Position numbers and translations under genes: made by a program
In this document: one piece after another, positions 1-6,321 of the stretch
How positions within the stretch are numbered: the stretch's first letter is position 1
Layout: every line of letters begins with the position of its first letter
Notes under the pieces: generated by a model
Told to the model about the DNA's origin: nothing
What the model saw: only the letters and a program-made list of their open reading frames with translations
Databases searched by the model: none
From: Actinomycetota bacterium
Lineage (GTDB): Bacteria; Actinomycetota; Thermoleophilia; Gaiellales; Gaiellaceae
NCBI GenBank assembly: GCA_005885085.1
Contig: VAXY01000092.1
Location: 1 to 7,916 of the forward strand
Length of the DNA stretch: 7,916 nt
Reading direction: 5' to 3'

Positions 1-10
1 ACGCCGAGCG

Positions 11-32
11 CGTCCGCAGCGAAATGCGGATG
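11..32 (-). terminator. Small hairpin downstream of the MFS gene
   Basis: Positions 13-18 (TCCGCA) and 25-30 (TGCGGA) form a perfect 6-bp inverted repeat around a 6-base loop. A G-T and a C-G pair extend it to 11-32. It lies about 40 bases past the MFS stop codon on the minus strand and could end that transcript. There is no T tract, and it touches the edge of the first copy of the dispersed repeat, so the terminator role is only inferred. Confidence 0.3.
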
Positions 33-61
33 GTTTGGCGCACTAACAAGTTCCGCCCACT
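31..61 (+). repeat. Dispersed intergenic repeat, copy 1
   Basis: This is the first of three copies of a ~30-bp sequence that begins TGGTTTG and contains a core close to GCGCACTGACAAGTTC. Relative to copy 3 it has one inserted G (after TGGTTT) and one substitution (G to A, giving CTAACAAG). It begins only 11 bases past the MFS stop codon on the minus strand. Flanking bases outside the 30-bp core are not shared with the other copies. Confidence 0.75.
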
Positions 62-72
62 CTCGACCACGC

Positions 73-1785
73 TCAGTTGAGCCGTTCTACGTCACCTATG
101 CCGGCGATGTCCTTTCCTTGTCCAAGCTCTTCGGTACTAACGCCGCGCGCGGCCGCGACATTGCTCTGCCGCTCGTCCGCCACCGCTTCGCCGGCGGCGC
201 GCACGCCCGAATGCGCGGTGACCGCGGCGAGGAAGTCGTCGCGGGTCATGGCGTAGAGGTGCGAATCGGTAACCGCCGTCACAGTCGCGGTTCGGGGCAC
301 GTCTCGAAGCAACGCGATCTCGCCGAAGTAGTCACCGTCGCACGCAGTCGTACGGACGCCCGGCCCCACCACTTCGAGCTCACCTCGTCCGACGATGTAG
401 AACCGATCTCCTGCGTCGCCGGCTCGAATGACAACGTCGCCCGCGGCCAGGGAGACCGGTGTCAGCGTCGCTGCCATGTGCTCCTTCGCCGCAATCGACA
501 TCGGCGCGAACATCGAGACACCCTCGATCACCGCGAGCTCCTCGGCGGGCGCGGCGACGCTCCGGTCGATGTCGATGAGTGTGCGCCAGGTGAGGAACGT
601 CAGCAGCGGCAGGATCGACCCGACGACCACGAGCGCCGGCCTGGGCCCGATCGCGCGGACGATCGCCGGGGCGGTGATCGAGCCGAGCGCCAGTGCCCCC
701 ATGGCCAGGCCCCAGACGACGCCCAGGACGCGGGTAAGCAGGGCGTCGGGCACGGCCCGCTGGAGCAACGTGAAGCCGGCGACGTCCTCGACGCTGTTCG
801 CGACGCCGACGATCGCCAGCAGCACGAGTGAGAGCGCGAGGTACGGGCGCGGTGCCAGGAGCGCAATTGGCAGGCCCCAGACCACGAGAGCGGCGCCGAA
901 CGGAATGGCGAGCCGATGCCCGACGAGAGCCAGCGCGCCGAAGGCTCCGATGAGTCCTCCCACGCCGATCGCGGCGGTCATGTAGCCGACCGCGCCGGGC
1001 CCAGCGTGGAGCACGCGGAAGACAGTGACGACGATCAGGACGTTCAGACATCCGCGAACGAATGTCTGAGCCGCCATCAGTCCAACGACGACGCGAGGCT
1101 TCGGCTCACCCAGAGCGGTTCGGAAACCGGCCAGGAGCGCACGACGCAGGCTCACGCTTCCGCTGACGAATGCTGTCAGAGCACGACCTTCGACGCTGAC
1201 GCGCGCGAACAGCAGTGCCGCGGCGAGCATCGCAGCCCCGGCAACAGCAAAGACGGCGCCGGGCTCCGCCGTGGCTACGAGGACTCCGGCGAGCAGTGGG
1301 CCCGCCAGAGTGGCAAGTCCCTCGATCGTCGAAGTTGCTCCATTGGACGCGATCAGTTCCTCCGGGGTTCGCGCGAGGGACGGCAAGAGCGCCTGCAGAG
1401 CGGGCCGCAGAAGCGTGGACACGAGCCCGAAGATACTGGCGAGCGCGAAGATCACGTACTCGTTCTTTCCGACATAGAACCCCGCAGCTGAGCCGGCGAG
1501 AGCGGCGAACCCGCCCACGCTGATCGCGACGAGGAAACGCTCGCGGCGGAATCGGTCTCCCACGAACGCCGCGAACGGAGCGACGACCGCCGCCGGCAGA
1601 AGCCGCACGAGACCGGCCAGGCCCACAGCCAAAGCCCCGCCAACGTTGTACGCGAACACGCCCAGCGCGACGAAGTTGGCCCATTCGGCGAAGATCGAGG
1701 CGCCCCACGCAAGCTCGACTCGGCGAAGCTGGTCATTGCGCAGCACGCCGCCGATGCCCGACAGGGCGTAGGCCACCCGGTTCAC
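73..1785 (-). CDS. MFS transporter fused to a C-terminal cyclic-nucleotide-binding domain
   Basis: This 570-residue membrane protein has an MFS carrier domain (about residues 20-405, a dozen hydrophobic segments) followed by a cNMP-binding domain (about 422-540). The loop after the second membrane segment carries the MFS signature (G76-D77-R78 with R80, R81, R83). The soluble domain has a recognisable phosphate-binding cassette: F487-G488-E489 and R498-T499-A500, with the Glu and Arg that contact ribose and cyclic phosphate in CAP-type domains. Transport at the cytoplasmic membrane gated or tuned by cAMP or cGMP is therefore plausible, but substrate and direction cannot be read. The start is GTG at 1783-1785, with no clear Shine-Dalgarno; it places the first membrane segment at the usual distance. 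The gene is transcribed alone, flanked by two copies of the intergenic repeat. The nucleotide domain could instead be a non-binding relic, although its key residues are intact. Confidence 0.9.
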   Translation of the reverse strand: MNRVAYALSGIGGVLRNDQLRRVELAWGASIFAEWANFVALGVFAYNVGGALAVGLAGLVRLLPAAVVAPFAAFVGDRFRRERFLVAISVGGFAALAGSAAGFYVGKNEYVIFALASIFGLVSTLLRPALQALLPSLARTPEELIASNGATSTIEGLATLAGPLLAGVLVATAEPGAVFAVAGAAMLAAALLFARVSVEGRALTAFVSGSVSLRRALLAGFRTALGEPKPRVVVGLMAAQTFVRGCLNVLIVVTVFRVLHAGPGAVGYMTAAIGVGGLIGAFGALALVGHRLAIPFGAALVVWGLPIALLAPRPYLALSLVLLAIVGVANSVEDVAGFTLLQRAVPDALLTRVLGVVWGLAMGALALGSITAPAIVRAIGPRPALVVVGSILPLLTFLTWRTLIDIDRSVAAPAEELAVIEGVSMFAPMSIAAKEHMAATLTPVSLAAGDVVIRAGDAGDRFYIVGRGELEVVGPGVRTTACDGDYFGEIALLRDVPRTATVTAVTDSHLYAMTRDDFLAAVTAHSGVRAAGEAVADERQSNVAAARGVSTEELGQGKDIAGIGDVERLN

Positions 1786-1792
1786 ACGTCGA

Positions 1793-1809
1793 TTGAACGC
1801 CCTTCGCGC
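1793..1809 (+). repeat. 17-bp direct repeat, copy A (pair at 1905-1921)
   Basis: TTGAACGCCCTTCGCGC at 1793-1809 matches TTGAACGCCCGTCGCGC at 1905-1921 at 16 of 17 positions, 112 bases apart and in the same orientation. Copy A lies just upstream of the MFS start codon. Copy B begins on the last base of dispersed repeat copy 2. The pair may mark a small duplication or a pair of protein sites in the MFS leader. Confidence 0.6.
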
Positions 1810-1875
1810 GTGTCGAGCAAGCTTCGGGGCGCGACGCTTAGGTCATCAGACGTGAAGTGGCAGAGCACGATGACT

Positions 1876-1905
1876 TGGTTTGCGCACTGACAAGTTCTGC
1901 CTACT
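1876..1905 (+). repeat. Dispersed intergenic repeat, copy 2
   Basis: This is the second copy of the 30-bp repeat, with two C-to-T differences from copy 3 (CTGCC and CTACT in place of CCGCC and CCACT). It sits about 90 bases upstream of the MFS start codon on the minus strand. It lies beyond the hairpins that probably end the preceding operon, so it is in the promoter and leader region of the MFS gene. Confidence 0.8.
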
Positions 1906-1921
1906 TGAACGCCCGTCGCGC
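1905..1921 (+). repeat. 17-bp direct repeat, copy B (pair at 1793-1809)
   Basis: This is the second member of the 16/17 direct repeat described at 1793-1809. It shares its first base with the end of the dispersed repeat and its last bases with the hairpin at 1917-1937. Confidence 0.6.
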
Positions 1922-1937
1922 CCGCCCTTCGGGCGCG
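1917..1937 (-). terminator. Second hairpin after the secreted-protein gene
   Basis: CGCGCCCG (1917-1924) pairs perfectly with CGGGCGCG (1930-1937) around a 5-base loop. It is the second of two tandem GC-rich hairpins after the stop codon of the secreted-protein gene. No T tract follows on the minus strand, but actinobacterial terminators often lack one. Confidence 0.45.
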
Positions 1938-1966
1938 GGCGGCAGGCTCTGACCTGGCGGCACTCC

Positions 1967-1991
1967 GCGGCGGCGCCAGAGGCGCCGCCGC
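1967..1991 (-). terminator. Strong hairpin terminating the regulator operon
   Basis: GCGGCGGCGCC (1967-1977) and GGCGCCGCCGC (1981-1991) form a perfect 11-bp stem with a 3-base loop, about 65 bases beyond the stop codon of the secreted-protein gene. It is the strongest hairpin I saw in the window and lies where transcription of the operon should end. The stem lacks a T tract, so the role rests on position and stability. Confidence 0.55.
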
Positions 1992-2056
1992 TACCCGTCT
2001 GAATTCTTGCGTCCCGGCTTCGTCGCTCGGCCGCCGAGCCGTGACGACTCCTGTGT

Positions 2057-2641
2057 CTAAAGGCAGGCTCCGGTTCCGGTCCCGTCGACGTAGAACGTGA
2101 CGACCGGACCAACGACGGTGCCGCCGGGGGTCTCGAGGGTGAGCTGGATAGTGTGCGTGCCCACCGGGAGCGTGTCTGGCGAGAGGATTGCACCGGCAGC
2201 GTTCCAGTACGCGACCTCGAACCCAGTTGTGGACGGGTCGACGACCGGCTTGATCGGGTTCAGCTTCGTCTCCAAAGTGGCGCCGTCGAGCGTGTATTGG
2301 GCCGCGAACGGGAGGTTGGCATCGGCGTCGTCCCGCGTGAACGTCGAGTTGCCTCCGGCGACGAACAAGACGAGGACTGGGTGCCAGGACGTCGCGCAGA
2401 CATGATGACCGTTGAAGGCCGGGAGTGGAGAGATGCGCGCGGACCCGAAGTCCGACCCACCTGCCGGCGCGCCTTGCTCTTGGCCCCCGCCCAGGAATCG
2501 GATCGCGTCGCCACCGGTGAAGCCGGCATTGATGCGCGCTTCCGCGTCGCCGCGCGAGAGACCGGGGCTATCGGCGCGAGCGACCACGGCCGCGCAGAGC
2601 GCGAGCAGACAAACCGCGGCAGAGATGACGAGTGGTTTCAT
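2057..2641 (-). CDS. Secreted protein of unknown function
   Basis: I do not recognise a named family. The 194-residue product begins with a clear Sec signal peptide: K3, a hydrophobic core at about residues 4-20, and an A-R-A site predicting cleavage after residue 23. The mature protein (~18 kDa) has a Gly-rich stretch (about 50-63), then alternating hydrophobic segments and Thr/Val-rich strands to the end (about 112-190), which suggests a beta-sandwich. Only two Cys remain after cleavage (C82 and C193), possibly a disulfide. The ATG start is supported by a near-perfect Shine-Dalgarno (AAGGAGG, 2646-2652) and overlaps the TGA of the preceding gene as ATGA. This implies translational coupling with the DUF4242-like gene and co-transcription with the LuxR-type regulator. 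It is the last gene of the unit and is followed by two strong hairpins. An exported carrier or adhesion role is possible but unsupported. Confidence 0.75.
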   Translation of the reverse strand: MKPLVISAAVCLLALCAAVVARADSPGLSRGDAEARINAGFTGGDAIRFLGGGQEQGAPAGGSDFGSARISPLPAFNGHHVCATSWHPVLVLFVAGGNSTFTRDDADANLPFAAQYTLDGATLETKLNPIKPVVDPSTTGFEVAYWNAAGAILSPDTLPVGTHTIQLTLETPGGTVVGPVVTFYVDGTGTGACL

Positions 2642-2970
2642 CGTTCCTCCTTAAAGAGGGAGCCGTGATTGCATGGGCGATGTGGCCGTTCGGCATTCGG
2701 GGTCTCCTGCCGCGGCAGCGACAACGCCTCGACGACCCGTTCGACGGATACGGATGCAAGTCGGTGCGCCGCCTCGACGAGCTCGGGAGAGCTGCTCGTA
2801 AACCGCGACAGGGTCGCCTCGTCACCGGGCACGAACGTCGAGCCGAGGAACTCGATCAGATGCCCCTCGGCCCGCAGCCTCCGGGCCGCGGCGGCGAGCC
2901 GAGCGGCGTCGGCTCCGATCTGGTCGCCGGTTGTCCCCGGCTCGTACCGCTCGGCGAGGTACTCGAACAT
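2638..2970 (-). CDS. DUF4242-like small protein
   Basis: This 110-residue cytoplasmic protein resembles the DUF4242 family of small ferredoxin-fold proteins, which includes the nickel-binding SCO4226 of Streptomyces. The resemblance is from memory: an N-terminal strand (M-F-E-Y-L-A-E-R), an Ala/Arg-rich helix (about 20-34), central strands with F-V-P-G-D-E-A (about 46-52), and a closing A-A-H-R-L-A...V-E-R-V-V-E-A-L segment (about 66-83). Residues after about 85 are a polar tail. Metal binding is not evident in this copy. The ATG start matches the usual family N-terminus; no good Shine-Dalgarno is visible, and a strong hairpin abuts the start codon. The gene lies 66 bases after the LuxR-type regulator, and its TGA overlaps the ATG of the secreted-protein gene. 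The tail codons (G-S-L-F-K-E-E-R) contain the ribosome binding site of that next gene. Confidence 0.62.
   Translation of the reverse strand: MFEYLAERYEPGTTGDQIGADAARLAAAARRLRAEGHLIEFLGSTFVPGDEATLSRFTSSSPELVEAAHRLASVSVERVVEALSLPRQETPNAERPHRPCNHGSLFKEER
2644..2652 (-). promoter_or_regulatory. Strong ribosome binding site of the secreted-protein gene
   Basis: On the minus strand this reads AAGGAGGAA, an almost perfect complement to the 16S 3' end, four bases before the ATG at 2641-2639. It lies inside the last codons of the upstream gene. It is the only strong Shine-Dalgarno I found in the window, and it fixes the start of the secreted protein. Confidence 0.8.
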
Positions 2971-2996
2971 CGGCCGAGCCTAGGAGGCCTCGGCCG
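2971..2996 (-). promoter_or_regulatory. Hairpin directly upstream of the DUF4242-like start codon
   Basis: CGGCCGAG (2971-2978) and CTCGGCCG (2989-2996) are perfect inverted repeats. Allowing one bulged base, the stem extends to 11 pairs with a 3-base loop (2982-2984). It begins on the base next to the ATG of the DUF4242-like gene and lies 41-66 bases after the regulator's stop codon. It could weaken translation of the small protein, reduce read-through from the regulator gene, or stabilise the upstream mRNA. No T tract follows, so simple termination is less likely. Confidence 0.45.
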
Positions 2997-3036
2997 GCAG
3001 AGATAGTGCGGAAAACCGCCGGTCTGTCTCGCCGGA

Positions 3037-5889
3037 TCAGTCGGGGCGTGCAGGCGCGAGCCGCTTTGCGAGCTCGCTCCGCGAACGAATTCCGAGCTTC
3101 CGATAGACGCGCGTGAGGTTCGCCTCGACCGCGCGGACGCTCATGAACAGCTCAGCTGCGATCTCGCCGTTGCGCTGTCCCGCGGCGGCGAGCTCCGCGA
3201 CTCGGCGCTCCGTCTCCGTCAATCCACTCGGGGCGTGGGGACGGAGGCCGATGCGTGCGCGCTCCGCCCGAGCGCGTTTGGCGAAGAGTTCCATGCCGCT
3301 CCGCTCGAACACCTCGAGCGCGCGCGCCAGCGCGTCATCGGCCTTGCGCTTGTGCTTCGCCCGCCGTGCAACGATTCCCTGCGCCAGCAGTGCCCGGCCG
3401 AGCTCGAGCGTTTGACCGACCTTCTCGTTCAGCCGGACTGCCTGCTCCAGGGCTTCCGCCGCCTCGTCTGGACTGCCCCGCGCGGCGAGGAGGACACCGC
3501 GGCAACGCCAGCCGGCAGCGAGCGCCCATTGCCTGTCAGTTCGCGTCGCCCTCTCCCAAAACGACGACAGCGACTCTTCAGCCTCGTCGAATCGCTCCAA
3601 TTGCATCAGCGCCTCGACGAGATCGGTCTCGATGCGCAGGGGCTCGGTGAATCCCTCCGAAGACCGGATCGTGTCGAAATCCGGCTGGAAACGGCCGAGG
3701 GCCTCCCCGGGCCGGCCCTCCATGAGGGCGAGGAATCCAAGCAGCCACGTGCAGCGGCTGCTGATCGGGAAGAGCTCCCTACTCTCGCTGAGCGCTTCCT
3801 CGGCCTGCGCGCGTGCCTTCTCCACGCGTCCGGCCAAGGCGTCGATGAGGGCGGAGTCGTAGGTGAAGCTCGGGACGAGATACCGAGCCTCGGCGCGTCG
3901 CATCCACTCGCGGCCCTCCTCGAGATACGCCGCCGCCTTCTGGAGATCTCCGACCCGGCACTCGAACTCGCACAGCGGTGCGAGGATGCTCGCGAGTGCC
4001 CATTCGTCTCCGCGGCGGAGCGCGAGCTCTCGCGCTTCGTGCGCGTATGCCCGCACGGAGTCGGTCGCTTCACCGACGGCCAGGTAGATGAGCGCCCGGA
4101 TCAGCGTCGGCAAGGTCGCTAACGGCGGGGGAGGGGTCTCGATCTGCGACTCGACGGCCACGGCCCGGTCGATCAGTTCCCGCCACTCCCTGCGGCCGCG
4201 GTAACGAGCGACAACCGCCGCCTCCGCCAGCGCGGGCGCGAGCACCGCGGGATCGCCGGTTCGCTCGGCGAGCTCGACCGCGGCGTTTGCGTGCGGATAT
4301 GAACTGTCGAAATGGCCCGCCCACCATGCGACCCTGGTCCAGGTGGTCTCGATCCTTGCCTGGAGCCCGACGTCTCCGACGGCCTCCGCGAGTGCCTGCT
4401 CCAGCAAAGGCTCATTCACTTCAGGCCGGGTCTCCATGAACTGCGCCAAGCTCCACAACGCTTCTGCGCGGAGCGCGCCCGGCGGCGCCTCGTCGGCAAG
4501 TCGTCGCCAGCGGGTCCGAGCGCTTTCAGGATCGCCGGCCACGTATTGATCCTGCGCGAGCGCAAATTCTCTGCGGTTGCGCGCGTCAGCAAGCCCGGGC
4601 GGCGTCAATGCGACCGCAAGCTCGAGCAGCTCAGCGGCCGCATCCGGTGCGCCGCGACCACGAGCGCGAAGCGCGGTTTCGTCCAGCAAGTCCGCGACCT
4701 CCGCGTCGGGGTTCGAGGCTGCGAGGGCACGATGGCGCGCCTGCTCCTCAGGGTCTTCGCTGACGCCTGCGAGCCTCGCGTGGAGCGCACGGCGCTTCGT
4801 CGGTGTCAGCTCCTCGTACAGTGTCGACCCGAGCAACGGATGTTCGAGCTGGACGAGCCGTCCGCGAAGCTCCAACGCGTCGGCATCGAGCGCGGCGGTG
4901 AGCCCGCCCTGCGAGCGGCGCGCGGCCCGAAGGGCAGACTCGACTGTCGCGGCCGTCGGACGCGAGAGGGCAAAAGTCGCCAGCACCGCTTCGCGGGCCG
5001 CGGCCGGAAGCGCAGCCAGCCGATCCGCAACGAGCTCGCGGAGGCTGCCTGGGATCGGCAGCTCGGCAGCGGTGCTCGGCATCTCGCCGCCGAGGGAGCG
5101 GAGGATCTCGAGCGCGAAGAACGGGTTCCCGCCCGTCGTCCGCAGGAGCCTGGCGAGCGCAGGTCTGGGCAAGCTGATACCGAGACGTTCCCGCACGAGA
5201 TGGTGAAGCGCGCCGAGCGTGAGCGGCGGGACCTCCAGCCGCGTGATCTCCTCCTCAGGGCGAAGCTGCTCGAGCCTAAACGGCGCCTTCGTCCCCTCGC
5301 GCCACGTCACGAGCAGGCCGACTCGCTGGTCCTCCAGGCGTCTGAGCACGTAGGCGACCACTCTCGCCGAGGGCGCGTCCAGCCATTGGACGTCGTCGAT
5401 CCCGATCAAGACGGGCATCGCACGTGTCAGCGTCCGAATCGCTCCGAGCGCCGCAACGGCGGCCTCGCGAGGTTGGACGGGAGCGTTTGGGCGGGTCTCG
5501 CGGCGGAGGAGCGCGACCTCGAGCGCATGCTGCTGCGGCGCCGGTAAGGACTCGAGCACCGCGTCGTCGACGTCCGCGAGCAGGTCAATGACTGCGCCGA
5601 ACGCGAGGCGAGACTCGAGTTCGGCCGGACGGCAGGAAAGGACGTGGTAGGACTGGTTATGCGCCGCGAGGAGCCCTGACCGCCAGAGCGTGGTTTTGCC
5701 GATGCCGGCGGCACCCTGTAAGAGGAGAGTGCGCGGGCCGGCGGGTATTCGCGTGACGAAATCACGAATCGTCCCGAGCTCGGACTCTCGTCCGATCACC
5801 CTCGACGGCCGTACGTCGAGTATCGACCGCATCTGCCGAGTATCGCGCCCGCGTCCCGGATTGAGAAGAGCGTTTCGGACGAGCTCCAC
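3037..5889 (-). CDS. LAL-type transcriptional regulator (STAND ATPase plus LuxR HTH)
   Basis: This is a large ATP-binding LuxR-family regulator of 950 residues, a normal length for the family. The N-terminal NTPase has Walker A (G59-A-A-G-I-G-K65-T-T), Walker B (L-I-G-I-D165-D166, then W169-L170-D171) and the family's G-G-N-P-F-F-A-L-E motif (253-261). A long Ala/Glu/Leu-rich helical region of tetratricopeptide type follows (about 350-880) and probably senses a ligand or protein. The C-terminal LuxR helix-turn-helix (about 889-945) starts L-T-E-T-E-R-R-V and includes N-G-E-I-A and Y-R-K-L-G-I-R-S-R. The longest frame starts at GTG 5889; ATG 5832 (residue 20) fits the family N-terminus better and has a -10-like GATACT shortly upstream. 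Neither start has a clear Shine-Dalgarno. The gene heads the operon with the DUF4242-like and secreted-protein genes. A dispersed repeat copy lies 58 bases upstream of the GTG. The signal sensed cannot be read. Confidence 0.93.
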   Translation of the reverse strand: MELVRNALLNPGRGRDTRQMRSILDVRPSRVIGRESELGTIRDFVTRIPAGPRTLLLQGAAGIGKTTLWRSGLLAAHNQSYHVLSCRPAELESRLAFGAVIDLLADVDDAVLESLPAPQQHALEVALLRRETRPNAPVQPREAAVAALGAIRTLTRAMPVLIGIDDVQWLDAPSARVVAYVLRRLEDQRVGLLVTWREGTKAPFRLEQLRPEEEITRLEVPPLTLGALHHLVRERLGISLPRPALARLLRTTGGNPFFALEILRSLGGEMPSTAAELPIPGSLRELVADRLAALPAAAREAVLATFALSRPTAATVESALRAARRSQGGLTAALDADALELRGRLVQLEHPLLGSTLYEELTPTKRRALHARLAGVSEDPEEQARHRALAASNPDAEVADLLDETALRARGRGAPDAAAELLELAVALTPPGLADARNRREFALAQDQYVAGDPESARTRWRRLADEAPPGALRAEALWSLAQFMETRPEVNEPLLEQALAEAVGDVGLQARIETTWTRVAWWAGHFDSSYPHANAAVELAERTGDPAVLAPALAEAAVVARYRGRREWRELIDRAVAVESQIETPPPPLATLPTLIRALIYLAVGEATDSVRAYAHEARELALRRGDEWALASILAPLCEFECRVGDLQKAAAYLEEGREWMRRAEARYLVPSFTYDSALIDALAGRVEKARAQAEEALSESRELFPISSRCTWLLGFLALMEGRPGEALGRFQPDFDTIRSSEGFTEPLRIETDLVEALMQLERFDEAEESLSSFWERATRTDRQWALAAGWRCRGVLLAARGSPDEAAEALEQAVRLNEKVGQTLELGRALLAQGIVARRAKHKRKADDALARALEVFERSGMELFAKRARAERARIGLRPHAPSGLTETERRVAELAAAGQRNGEIAAELFMSVRAVEANLTRVYRKLGIRSRSELAKRLAPARPD

Positions 5890-5947
5890 TCAGCTCGATG
5901 ATTAGCCGTCGGCCGCTAAAGCGATTGGCTCCGTGGTCACCAATACG

Positions 5948-5977
5948 TGGTTTGCGCACTGACAAGTTCCGCCCACT
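5948..5977 (+). repeat. Dispersed intergenic repeat, copy 3
   Basis: This copy is used as the reference for the three copies: TGGTTTGCGCACTGAC followed by a segment ending CCGCCCACT. It is 58 bases upstream of the regulator's GTG codon on the minus strand (115 bases from the alternative ATG). Its right end forms part of a small inverted repeat, GCCCA (5971-5975) with TGGGC (5982-5986), not seen beside the other copies. Confidence 0.8.
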
Positions 5978-6307
5978 GAACTGGGCAGTGCACAAGCCGA
6001 TTTGATGGACCCTGTAACGGAGCCTTTTCAGGAGCGTTAGTCGGGGGCAGCGCTCGGGTCGATCGGTCGCAGTTCGAGCTCGATCTCGTCTCGGATCGGA
6101 ATGCCGAAGTCACCGACGGTCGAGATCTGGGGGTTGAGGCGCCTGCGCGATTCGTCGACGGCTCCCGCACGGAGCGCGGAGAGGCGGAAGCCGCGGCACC
6201 GGCGCCGCAGTCTTGTCCGAACTGCCTGAGGTGAGGAAGCGGCTCGACAGGCTGGAAGCAAGGATGGCGAGCCGCGCACGGTAGTAGACGCTGCTCGGGA
6301 CATGTCC

Positions 6308-6313
6308 TACCCT
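6308..6313 (+). promoter_or_regulatory. Possible -10 box of a leaderless transcript
   Basis: TACCCT fits the TAnnnT pattern of an actinobacterial -10 box and ends 8 bases before the ATG at 6322, so transcription would begin at or next to the start codon. No ribosome binding site precedes this ATG, which fits a leaderless message. No good -35 box is visible. Confidence 0.35.
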
Positions 6314-6321
6314 GACCAGCG

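Larger units (their letters stand above)
5890..6321. other. Intergenic stretch with repeat copy 3 and coding-like scraps
   Basis: No intact gene is convincing here. The stretch separates the minus-strand regulator from the plus-strand HNH-like gene and holds copy 3 of the dispersed repeat. Two coding-like scraps are visible. On the minus strand, about 6037-6140 has high third-position GC and ends in D-F-G-I-P-I-R-D-E-I-E-L, followed by an in-frame TAA. On the plus strand, 6210-6270 encodes an amphipathic L-P-E-V-R-K-R-L-D-R-L-E-A-R segment closed by two stop codons (tagtag). Either could be the worn end of a former gene; neither has a supported start. Confidence 0.5.

Noticed and set aside
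118..1491. Several plus-strand and minus-strand frames of 100-240 codons inside the MFS gene
   Set aside because: They are Arg/Ser/Asp-rich with no domain or signal peptide, whereas the MFS frame has membrane segments and conserved motifs throughout.
1846..2193. Minus-strand 115-codon frame across the control region
   Set aside because: It runs through both hairpins and the dispersed repeat and has Arg/Ser-rich composition. A short peptide it shares with a frame near 5960 is only the repeat translated.
4312..5547. Plus-strand open frame of 411 codons antisense to the regulator gene
   Set aside because: It lies wholly inside the regulator coding region, is Arg/Glu-rich without recognisable motifs, and is the kind of long open frame that high-GC DNA produces opposite real genes.
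31..5977. Reading the three repeats as integron attC sites or CRISPR repeats
   Set aside because: They lack the paired core sites and long imperfect palindrome of attC. They are also thousands of bases apart, without the regular short spacers of a CRISPR array.
31..5977. Reading the repeat as a plain sigma-70 promoter (TTGTCA on the minus strand as -35)
   Set aside because: At 17 bases beyond this hexamer the three copies have unrelated sequence with no TAnnnT box, and conservation covers the whole 30 bases instead of two hexamers.
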